A program made the position numbers and the translations under genes. A stretch of 6,447 nucleotides of DNA from Actinomycetes bacterium (GTDB taxonomy: Bacteria > Actinomycetota > Humimicrobiia > Humimicrobiales > Humimicrobiaceae). Every line of letters begins with the position of its first letter. Position 1 is the stretch's first letter. The stretch covers positions 1 through 6,447 of the forward strand of contig JAUWCR010000079.1 in the NCBI GenBank assembly GCA_030609215.1. The letters run 5' to 3'. Below the pieces are notes generated by a model. The model saw nothing but the letters and a program-made list of their open reading frames with translations, was not told the origin of the DNA and did no database searches. Shown here in pieces: positions 1-5,603 of this stretch.

Positions 1-242
1 CTTGAAATACCAAAATATACAGCATATTTTATTTTTATATTCTTCTGAAGATAATTAAATAATGTACCAAATGAACTTGCAAAAAAAACCTGTATCATTG
101 ATATTGCTGTAGCAGCCTTAGGAGAAATATTTGTGATATAAACTAAAAGAGGAATTATAACTATTCCTCCACCAATACCTAATAGTCCAGATGCTGTCCC
201 CCCAATAAATCCTAGCAGTAAAAAAGTTAAATATTGCATCAT
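1..242 (-). CDS. TauE/SafE (DUF81) family anion permease, N-terminal part only
   Basis: Only the first 80 codons lie in the window; the 3' part is beyond base 1. The translation begins MMQYLTFLLLGFIGG and shows the first family repeat: a hydrophobic helix with the glycine-rich GLLGIGGGIVIIPLL loop at about residues 19-33, then SPKAATAISMIQVF (about 40-53), typical of TauE/SafE sulfite/organosulfonate exporters. Members are polytopic inner-membrane proteins of roughly 250-270 residues; reported substrates include sulfite, sulfoacetate and other small anions, and the substrate here cannot be told. Two tandem ATG codons (242-240 and 239-237) are possible starts. The first overlaps the nuoF stop as ATGA, and an AAAAGG-like site lies immediately upstream, so translation is probably coupled to nuoF. 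It is the third gene of the nuoE-nuoF operon, suggesting co-expression with the redox module. The family assignment is firm; the function is inferred only. Confidence 0.87.
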   Translation of the reverse strand, partial: MMQYLTFLLLGFIGGTASGLLGIGGGIVIIPLLVYITNISPKAATAISMIQVFFASSFGTLFNYLQKNIKIKYAVYFGIS

Positions 243-1948
243 ACCTTTTTAACTTTTTCTTTTCTATGTAATCTTCTACAAGATAGCTTGGTCTCGATAT
301 GTTCCTCGTAATCTTCTCTAAAGTATTTTATAGTACTAAGTACAGGATTTGGAGCAGTTTTACCTAATCCGCATAAAGAAGTTTCTTTAATCATTTTACC
401 TAACTCCTCTAATTTCTCAATATCTCCCTCTTCACCTTTGCCTTGAGTTATTCTTTCCAGTATTTCCAGCATTCTTCTTGTTCCAACCCTGCAAGGTGTG
501 CATTGCCCACATGATTCTTCCTGGATAAAGTCCATAAAAAATCTTGCAATATCAACCATACATACATCTTCATCAAGAACTATCATGCCTCCTGAACCCA
601 TTATTGCCCCAGTATCTTTTATTTTCTCATAATCTACAGGTGTATCAAGATATTTTTCAGGGATACACCCTCCAGATGGTCCTCCCATCTGAATAGCTTT
701 AAATTTTTTATCTCCCCTAATTCCTCCACCAATTTTATATACAATATCCCTTAAAGTTATTCCCATAGGTACTTCTACGAGCCCAACATTATTAACTGCG
801 CCAGTCAGAGCAAAAATCTTGGTTCCCTTGCTTGTGTCTGTACCAACACTATTAAACCATTCTGCCCCATTTAAAATAATCTGAGGTATATTAGAGAATG
901 TTTCTACATTATTTATAAGAGTTGGCTCTTTATATAAACCCTCATTTGCGGGAAATGGAGGTTTTGGTCTAGGCATTCCTCTCTTTCCTTCAATAGAACA
1001 CAGAAGTGCAGTTTCTTCACCACAGACAAAGGCACCTGCACCCTGATATATTTCAATATCAAAGTTAAGCCCGCTTCCCAGGATATCCTTACCTATTAGA
1101 CCAAGTTTCTTAGCTTGATTTATTGCATTTTCCAAGGTTTTTATAGCCAACGGATACTCTGCTCTTACATAGACATACCCCTTGCTTGAACCAATAGCTA
1201 ATCCTGCAATTAGTATTCCCTCCAGAACAGAATGAGGATCAGATTCAAGAAGATTTCTGTCCATAAAAGCACCGGGGTCACCTTCGTCACCATTACATAT
1301 TACATACTTTAATCCACTTTTTGATATTGCATTATAACAAAATTCCCACTTTTTACCCGTAGGAAATCCTGCTCCACCTCTTCCTCTAATACCTGATTCT
1401 ATGATAATTTTTATAATCTCATAGGGGTCATTCATCTCTAATGCTTTAAGAAATCCTCTATATCCATCTTCCCTTATATAATCCTTTATCTCTAATGGAT
1501 TAATTTTTCCCTTATTATGAAGGACTCTAGGCTCCTGATACTTATAAAAATATGAAAGCTTAGAATCTTTTAATATTGGTTCCAACTCGCTAACTATTTG
1601 TCCTTTAATAATATGATTATCAAATATCTTTTTTACTTTATCCTTATTTAGACTATGATATATTACAGGTTCTTTCCCAGTAGCTTCAACAGTAAACATT
1701 GGCTCCCGGCTACAGAATCCAACACAACCTGATGTAGCAATCTCAATCTCCTTGCTATTTAACCTCTTTGCCTCCCTGTCAACTATTTTCTTAATCTCAT
1801 CAGCACCTGAGGCTATCCCGCATGTTCCCATATGCACTACGATTTTGAATTTTTTATCTTTTAATCTCTCTATATTTTCAGCAATAATTTCTTCTTTTAA
1901 ATGAGTAAGAAAATCTTTCCTTAATTTATTCATAGATTTAACAACCAT
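239..1948 (-). CDS. nuoF: NuoF-type NADH:acceptor oxidoreductase FMN/[4Fe-4S] subunit with N-terminal thioredoxin-like ferredoxin domain
   Basis: A 569-residue soluble flavoprotein expected to oxidise or reduce NAD(H) at FMN and pass electrons through Fe-S clusters. Residues 33-115 form a thioredoxin-like [2Fe-2S] domain (GTCGIASGA with C43; GCVGFC with C75 and C79). The NuoF core follows: FMN/NADH motif GIRGRGGAGFPTGKK (186-200), CNGDEGDPGAFMDR (218-231), GAGAFVCGEETALL (303-316), an SLBB-like segment (about 375-425), and the [4Fe-4S] motif ESCGQCTPCRVGT with C480, C483, C486 plus C526. The end (YEEHIETKLSCRRL and a basic tail) stops where HydB/HndC proteins continue into a 2x[4Fe-4S] ferredoxin domain, so the layout is closer to FdsB-type subunits. 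The first ATG is preceded by AGAAGG with an 8-base spacer. It starts 15 bases after nuoE and overlaps the TauE/SafE gene. The symbol denotes family; complex I, hydrogenase or formate dehydrogenase membership is not established. Confidence 0.95.
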   Translation of the reverse strand: MVVKSMNKLRKDFLTHLKEEIIAENIERLKDKKFKIVVHMGTCGIASGADEIKKIVDREAKRLNSKEIEIATSGCVGFCSREPMFTVEATGKEPVIYHSLNKDKVKKIFDNHIIKGQIVSELEPILKDSKLSYFYKYQEPRVLHNKGKINPLEIKDYIREDGYRGFLKALEMNDPYEIIKIIIESGIRGRGGAGFPTGKKWEFCYNAISKSGLKYVICNGDEGDPGAFMDRNLLESDPHSVLEGILIAGLAIGSSKGYVYVRAEYPLAIKTLENAINQAKKLGLIGKDILGSGLNFDIEIYQGAGAFVCGEETALLCSIEGKRGMPRPKPPFPANEGLYKEPTLINNVETFSNIPQIILNGAEWFNSVGTDTSKGTKIFALTGAVNNVGLVEVPMGITLRDIVYKIGGGIRGDKKFKAIQMGGPSGGCIPEKYLDTPVDYEKIKDTGAIMGSGGMIVLDEDVCMVDIARFFMDFIQEESCGQCTPCRVGTRRMLEILERITQGKGEEGDIEKLEELGKMIKETSLCGLGKTAPNPVLSTIKYFREDYEEHIETKLSCRRLHRKEKVKKV

Positions 1949-1956
1949 ATTAAAAA

Positions 1957-1962
1957 CCTTCT
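1957..1962 (-). promoter_or_regulatory. Shine-Dalgarno site of nuoF
   Basis: AGAAGG on the minus strand, 8 bases before the ATG at 1948. It lies in the 15-base gap after the nuoE stop and supports the first ATG over the second in-frame ATG (codon 6, at 1933). Confidence 0.7.
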
Positions 1963-1963
1963 A

Positions 1964-2455
1964 TTATTTATAGGAATAAATAATATCCATTACTTTTGCA
2001 GGATCAACCTTTTGGCAAACCTTATCATTTATTACAATAATAGGGGCAATACCACAGGCGCCCAGGCACCTATTTGCTTGTAATGAATACATTCTGTCAG
2101 GAGTCGTCTCTCCTGGGTTGATTCCAAGCTCTCTTCCAATTCTATCAATAATTCTTTTACCACCTTTTACATAACATGCTGTCCCCAGGCAAACTCTTAT
2201 ATTTATCTTACCCCTTGGAATCATTGTAAAAAAAGAATAAAAAGTTACTACTCCGTAAACGTCTTTTTCAGGAATATTTAGTCCTGAAGCAACTTTCTTC
2301 TGTGCTTCTATTGGTAAAAACCCTATTTTCCTTTGAATTTCTTGAAGAACCGGTATTAAAGCTCCTCTTTTATTTTTAGATTTATTAATTGCCTTATCAA
2401 CTTTTTGAATCTCTTCCTTCTTTAAATCATATTTCGGCAAGTCTATTACTCTCAT
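1964..2455 (-). CDS. nuoE: NuoE-type [2Fe-2S] thioredoxin-like subunit (HydC/HndA-like)
   Basis: A 163-residue soluble electron-transfer subunit that normally pairs with NuoF. The N-terminal helical part (about 1-75) carries GALIPVLQEIQRKIGFLP and the VYGVVTFYSFF segment typical of the family. The C-terminal thioredoxin-like fold supplies four cluster ligands in the canonical C-x4-C ... C-x3-C pattern: C89 and C94 in VCLGTACYVKGG, and C130 and C134 in RCLGACGIAPI. Length is normal for NuoE, HydC and HndA (about 150-170). It is the first gene of the operon, 15 bases upstream of nuoF, and lies behind an extended -10 promoter. The ATG has only a weak GAAAG element upstream. In complex I, soluble NAD-reducing hydrogenases, bifurcating hydrogenases and NAD-dependent formate dehydrogenases this subunit binds NuoF; which of these applies cannot be read from the window because the catalytic subunit is absent. 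Confidence 0.95.
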   Translation of the reverse strand: MRVIDLPKYDLKKEEIQKVDKAINKSKNKRGALIPVLQEIQRKIGFLPIEAQKKVASGLNIPEKDVYGVVTFYSFFTMIPRGKINIRVCLGTACYVKGGKRIIDRIGRELGINPGETTPDRMYSLQANRCLGACGIAPIIVINDKVCQKVDPAKVMDIIYSYK

Positions 2456-2526
2456 TTTAAAACTTTCGTCTATTATTTTAAAAATAAAAAAATAATCTTA
2501 TTTTATTGAAGATACATTAGCAACTG

Positions 2527-2557
2527 ATTATAGCAAATAATAAATAATAATTGTAAA
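2527..2557 (-). promoter_or_regulatory. Candidate sigma-70-type extended -10 promoter for nuoE-nuoF-TauE operon
   Basis: Reading the minus strand, TTTACA (2557-2552) is followed after 19 bases by TGCTATAAT (2535-2527), a perfect -10 hexamer with the TGn extension. The spacer is longer than the ideal 17, which the extended -10 may compensate. Transcription would start near 2520, giving a leader of about 65 bases before the nuoE ATG. This is a motif-based call only; AT-rich DNA produces such matches by chance. Confidence 0.5.
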
Positions 2558-2580
2558 TATTTTTATTCTCAATATATTAT
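2551..2580 (+). promoter_or_regulatory. Weak candidate promoter for the cupin gene
   Basis: TTGTAA (2551-2556, four of six consensus bases) and TATTAT (2575-2580, five of six) are separated by 18 bases on the plus strand. An alternative is the perfect TATAAT at 2594-2599, but it has no recognisable -35. The proposed -35 overlaps that of the divergent nuoE promoter. Low confidence because the whole intergenic region is AT-rich. Confidence 0.25.
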
Positions 2581-2618
2581 TATTTGGTAAAATTATAATA
2601 ATTATTCAATAAGAAAGT

Positions 2619-2626
2619 AGGAAAGG
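2619..2626 (+). promoter_or_regulatory. Shine-Dalgarno site of the cupin gene
   Basis: AGGAAAGG ends 6 bases before the ATG at 2633, a standard spacing, and supports that start. Confidence 0.7.
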
Positions 2627-2632
2627 ATTTTA

Positions 2633-2986
2633 ATGAAAAATAATAATATTTTTAATCAAACAGAAATACCCAAAAAAATATTTGATGATAGATGGGTAAA
2701 ATTTGCATTCGGTCCACAGGGTACTGTAAAATCTAAAAATTTAAATTTGGGAATCGTTAATTTTGATGAAAATAAAGTATCCTTAACTCATAAGCATAAT
2801 GTGGAGGAAGCATTGTTCGTACTTTCCGGCAAAGGAAAAATTAAAATCGGAAAAAATATTTTTAATATAAAAGAAAATGACTTTGTTTATATACCTGAGA
2901 ATACAAATCATTGTATAAGTACAGAGCCAAACAGTAAAGTTAGAATCCTATTTATATTTTCAGGTGAAATCATTATAGATTATTAA
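2633..2986 (+). CDS. Small single-domain cupin (cupin_2-like) protein
   Basis: A 117-residue protein that is essentially one cupin beta-barrel. Cupin motif 1 is visible as HKHNVEEALFVLSGKG, giving candidate metal ligands H53, H55 and E59, with the conserved glycine at 66. Motif 2 is ENDFVYIPENTNHCIS, giving the fourth ligand H93 after the usual proline. All four ligands are present, so metal binding is likely. There is no signal peptide or DNA-binding domain, so it is probably cytosolic. Small cupins include isomerases, dioxygenases, sugar-binding and sensor proteins, and nothing here selects among them. The ATG follows a good AGGAAAGG site. It is transcribed alone, divergent from nuoE and convergent with the M23 peptidase gene (26 bases between their stop codons), so its context gives little functional guidance. 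Family call firm, function unknown. Confidence 0.9.
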   Translation: MKNNNIFNQTEIPKKIFDDRWVKFAFGPQGTVKSKNLNLGIVNFDENKVSLTHKHNVEEALFVLSGKGKIKIGKNIFNIKENDFVYIPENTNHCISTEPNSKVRILFIFSGEIIIDY

Positions 2987-3012
2987 GATCTAAAACCTGT
3001 AGTATTAAAAAT

Positions 3013-3960
3013 TTACGGCAAGAAATCCATCGGGTTCTTATGTACTCCATTAACAATAACCTCATAGTGTAAGTGAGGTCCAGTACTATATCCTGTACTT
3101 CCTACAGTGCCGATTACATCACCCTGGCTTACTTCGTCACCAACACTCACATATATTTTACTAAGATGAGCATAAACTGTAGTATAATCAAAACCATGAT
3201 ATACTATCACTTTGTTCCCAAACCCTCCGTGCCATCCAGCAAACAACACTACACCACTGGCTGTAGTATTAACAGGTGTACCGGTTCTATTTGCAATATC
3301 TAAACCCTGGTGAATATGAGAACCTCTTCTTTCACCAAATAAAGAAGTTATCATTCCCCAGGTAGGCCACATGGAAGGAGTGTGCTCCATTAAATAGATA
3401 TGATCCTCCATATGCTGCTTATCCTGAGAAAGTTTCTCAGATAATTCAGGAGCTTTGCTTAGAAGATCATCCAGTAGTGCATCAATATCATCAAGGCCTT
3501 CTTCATAGGCAAAACCATAATAAAACATTTCGTTTGGGTCGCTTTCAAATTCCACATTTGCATTCAAATCAGTATTATAAATCACTACTTCTTCTTCATA
3601 CCCGCCTTTACCTGTGATATCTCTAACCATTTTATCTAAATCTTTGACTTCCTCTAAATAACTTTCCAGGATTACGGTTTTTGCTTTAATTTCATCTGTT
3701 TTTTCCTTAAGATTGGCAAACTCAATTTCTTTATAATTTATTTTATATTCCATTCTTTCTATCTCAGCAATCTTATTTTCTAACTTTTGATGGGTGATAA
3801 TAAGATTAAAAACAAGAAGTGTTGCCGAAGCAAAAATTATTACTAAAAAAACAAAAATAAATCTGAACAGATTAAATGATATACTGAATTTTTTTACTTT
3901 AGACTTTGCGTCCGATAATATAATTATTGTAAAGTGTTTATCTTTTTTATCAAAAATCAT
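3013..3960 (-). CDS. Membrane-anchored coiled-coil M23 (LytM-type) peptidoglycan endopeptidase
   Basis: A 315-residue protein expected to cut peptidoglycan cross-links or stem peptides outside the cytoplasmic membrane. A basic N-terminus (1-30) precedes one transmembrane helix (about 31-55). A heptad-like charged region follows (about 57-113, probable coiled coil), then an acidic linker (about 120-190), then the LytM domain (about 200-315). Zinc ligands are all present: H217 and D221 in HIHQGLDIA, and H298 in GPHLHYEV, with catalytic H265 (YAHLS) and H296. It is therefore predicted active, unlike degenerate EnvC/NlpD-type activators. The topology (cytoplasmic N-terminus, one helix, coiled coil, M23) matches the widespread cell-elongation or division-associated peptidases. 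The ATG at 3960 lacks a clear Shine-Dalgarno site, but no better in-frame start exists upstream. It appears monocistronic, with its own promoter candidate just upstream. Confidence 0.94.
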   Translation of the reverse strand: MIFDKKDKHFTIIILSDAKSKVKKFSISFNLFRFIFVFLVIIFASATLLVFNLIITHQKLENKIAEIERMEYKINYKEIEFANLKEKTDEIKAKTVILESYLEEVKDLDKMVRDITGKGGYEEEVVIYNTDLNANVEFESDPNEMFYYGFAYEEGLDDIDALLDDLLSKAPELSEKLSQDKQHMEDHIYLMEHTPSMWPTWGMITSLFGERRGSHIHQGLDIANRTGTPVNTTASGVVLFAGWHGGFGNKVIVYHGFDYTTVYAHLSKIYVSVGDEVSQGDVIGTVGSTGYSTGPHLHYEVIVNGVHKNPMDFLP

Positions 3961-4158
3961 AAAAATTAAATTATTCTTTTGTAACTTTTATAGATATTAT
4001 AATTAAAAAAAAATATAAATCAAATTTTTAAAAATTATCTACTCCATTTAGCTACTAAATATAAAAATTAGTTCAAGTTAAATATAATCTAATATATATT
4101 AAAAATAATGGAATCTAAAGTAGCCAGCAGGAATTAATCTGGCAATTTGATTAAGCAA
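3961..4158. other. AT-rich intergenic spacer between the 5-alpha-reductase and M23 genes
   Basis: A 198-base spacer without a plausible gene; the only ATG-led frame seen on the plus strand is nine codons. It contains the M23 promoter candidate and a short inverted repeat GCCAG/CTGGC (4123-4127 and 4139-4143, 11-base loop). That repeat lies downstream of the reductase gene but has no T-tract after it, so it is not called as a terminator. Confidence 0.5.
3996..4023 (-). promoter_or_regulatory. Candidate sigma-70-type promoter for the M23 peptidase gene
   Basis: On the minus strand TTGATT (4023-4018) is followed after 16 bases by TATAAT (4001-3996). Transcription would start near 3989, about 29 bases before the ATG. 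The match is good, but the surrounding region is almost entirely A and T. Confidence 0.4.
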
Positions 4159-4920
4159 TTAATAAATAAAGGGGATAATTGCCTTTCTATTTTTAGGATA
4201 TTCGGGAAATTTATCCATATACCATTTATGATTTGAGAGAGCTCTGGGTGCAAGATTTGCAATTGTAAAAAGTGCAAAAGCAAGTCCTGGCAGTGACCAG
4301 GTCATAACAGACCAACCAATCCATTCTATTATTTCACCAAAATAGTTTGCGCTTGAAATATATCTAAAAAATCCCCCGTAAGGAATTTTATATCCAGCAC
4401 CATCTGTCTTTCGCAATTTACGAAGAACAGAATCTGAGTGAATGTTAATAATAAAACCAACCAGAAATAGCGCAAGGCCAATAATAAACCTGGGATCTCT
4501 AATCCAATCAGAAGTATACACTGGTGAAAAATAAAAAAGATATCTTCCATTAAGATATCCATTTATAGAATTAAATAGAATCGAAAATGATATAATCAAT
4601 ATTGGAAATCTCCTACTTCCGCCACGCATTATAATAGGATAAATAAACGTTCTATGAATATAATGGATCATCCACAGAAGTAGAAAAATAATTGCTACGA
4701 TATTTGTTTTTTGACTTCCAAGCAGAAATAAAATAAAAAATACAATAACAGCAGGAAGCTCCATTACAATCCATGCAGTTCTTGCATTAATTGTTAGCCC
4801 CCAGCCTCTGCGAACAAACCGTCCATACGGGGCTGAAATAAAAAGAAGGGAAATATAAATAATAATTGCAGAAACAAATACAATTATCAAAAGTATATTA
4901 TAAACTAATAATTCATCCAT
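4159..4920 (-). CDS. Steroid 5-alpha-reductase family (SRD5A/DET2-like) integral membrane oxidoreductase
   Basis: A 253-residue polytopic membrane protein whose length and motifs match 3-oxo-5-alpha-steroid 4-dehydrogenases, which use NADPH to reduce the C4-C5 double bond of 3-oxo-delta4 steroids. Visible landmarks: APYGRFVRRGWG (30-41), AWIVMELP (49-56), IHYIHRTFIYP (85-95), INIHSDSVLRKLRK (158-171), YKIPYGGFFRYISSANYFGE (177-196), EWIGWSVMTWSLPG (199-212), HKWYMDKF (231-238) and the C-terminal RKAIIPFIY. From memory of human SRD5A2, its catalytic E57 and Y91 correspond to E54 and Y87 here, and NADPH-site N160, D164, N193 and E197 to N159, D163, N192 and E196. SRD5A2 Q56 is M53, as in plant DET2. 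The ATG lacks a Shine-Dalgarno site, but length agrees with homologs. It lies 32 bases after the lipoprotein gene, probably co-transcribed. The physiological substrate is unknown. Confidence 0.92.
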   Translation of the reverse strand: MDELLVYNILLIIVFVSAIIIYISLLFISAPYGRFVRRGWGLTINARTAWIVMELPAVIVFFILFLLGSQKTNIVAIIFLLLWMIHYIHRTFIYPIIMRGGSRRFPILIISFSILFNSINGYLNGRYLFYFSPVYTSDWIRDPRFIIGLALFLVGFIINIHSDSVLRKLRKTDGAGYKIPYGGFFRYISSANYFGEIIEWIGWSVMTWSLPGLAFALFTIANLAPRALSNHKWYMDKFPEYPKNRKAIIPFIY

Positions 4921-4952
4921 ACTATAAATTCAAATCTAAAAATTAGATATCT

Positions 4953-5402
4953 TTATTCATACCACAATCCAGCTATCTTCATTTCACCATTTACTTCTCT
5001 AAATACAACTTTAACCTTAACATCTTCTACTCTCTTAGTAGATTCATTAGCATACTCTGCCTTATAATAAACAATAGTAAATTCATCTTCTCTGGTTACG
5101 CTTAAATATTCCTTGGAGTCAGTAACATACTCTCCCAATCCTTCTTTAATCTGGGAACCAAATTCCCCAAAGGATTCTTCAGGAATAGCTCCTTTCATTT
5201 CATCATCAAAATCTTTAGAAAACTTCTCGTAATCCCCATTACTTAACCCAACTAATAAATTTTCTGTCATCGTATCAGAATATTTCCTTACCTCATCAAC
5301 ATTTGAAACATCCTTTGTGCAGCCATAGCTAATAGTGAGAATTAAAATCATGGCTGGTATTAATATTTTAATTATTTTTTTCATTAACTTAAAAGACTTC
5401 AC
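4953..5402 (-). CDS. Predicted lipoprotein, DUF3887-like
   Basis: A 149-residue exported protein of unknown function. The N-terminus has basic residues (K2-K12), a hydrophobic stretch (about 13-26) and a cysteine at 28 in ISYGC. This is a plausible but atypical lipobox, with S and Y where L/V and A/S are usual. The mature part (about 35-148) reads DTMTENLLVGLSNGDYEKFS, then DEMKGAIPEESFGEF and alternating charged/hydrophobic strands ending in MKIAGLWYE. This resembles the DUF3887 domain, a small NTF2-like or cystatin-like fold found in secreted Firmicutes proteins; the match is from memory and not searched. The GTG start is chosen because GGAGGT precedes it by 5 bases, whereas the downstream ATG (codon 7) has no such site. 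It is the first gene of a probable two-gene unit with the 5-alpha-reductase homolog, and divergent from the nitroreductase gene. Confidence 0.85.
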   Translation of the reverse strand: MKSFKLMKKIIKILIPAMILILTISYGCTKDVSNVDEVRKYSDTMTENLLVGLSNGDYEKFSKDFDDEMKGAIPEESFGEFGSQIKEGLGEYVTDSKEYLSVTREDEFTIVYYKAEYANESTKRVEDVKVKVVFREVNGEMKIAGLWYE

Positions 5403-5407
5403 TGTAG

Positions 5408-5413
5408 ACCTCC
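5408..5413 (-). promoter_or_regulatory. Strong Shine-Dalgarno site fixing the GTG start of the lipoprotein gene
   Basis: GGAGGT on the minus strand, 5 bases before the GTG at 5402. It is the best ribosome binding site in the window and decides the GTG start against the ATG at 5384. Confidence 0.8.
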
Positions 5414-5506
5414 AAACCCTTATATTTTTATTTTAAAATTGTCATATAATTAAATTAAAAAATATTTTTAAATTAACAATTCTAGAACAAATTGGGGCTG
5501 AATTAA

Positions 5507-5512
5507 TATAAT
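5507..5512 (+). promoter_or_regulatory. Possible -10 element for the nitroreductase gene
   Basis: A perfect TATAAT at 5507-5512 in the divergent 201-base gap, with no convincing -35 at the right distance. A second candidate, TATACT, lies at 5524-5529. Either would give a leader of roughly 70-85 bases before the ATG at 5604. Low confidence. Confidence 0.2.
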
Positions 5513-5603
5513 TAGAAATATTGTATACTAAAATTAGTTAGGTTAGAATAGCTATTTAGACAGAAGATAAATTTTTAGCAGGATATCTTAATCACTTTAA
5601 ATT

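Noticed and set aside
2961..2999. Nested inverted repeats CAGGT/ACCTG and TAGAT/ATCTA around the cupin stop, between convergent genes, as a bidirectional terminator
   Set aside because: Stems are only 5 bp each, the outer loop is long, and neither strand has a T-tract directly after the stem.
3073..3303. Plus-strand 76-codon open frame inside the M23 gene
   Set aside because: Antisense to the conserved LytM domain; no domain features; shadow of the real gene.
3794..4006. Plus-strand 70-codon open frame over the M23 N-terminus and promoter
   Set aside because: Low-complexity AT-rich translation, overlaps a well-supported gene and its promoter; no ribosome site.
4123..4143. GCCAG/CTGGC hairpin downstream of the 5-alpha-reductase gene as a rho-independent terminator
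   Set aside because: 5-bp stem, 11-base loop and no T-run on the minus strand after it.
4329..4562. Minus-strand 77-codon frame inside the 5-alpha-reductase gene
   Set aside because: Out-of-frame shadow on the same strand as a gene conserved over its full length.
4934..4948. Inverted repeat ATCTAA-AAA-TTAGAT in the 32-base gap between the lipoprotein and reductase genes
   Set aside because: AT-only 6-bp-scale stem without a T-tract; too weak to be called a terminator or operator.
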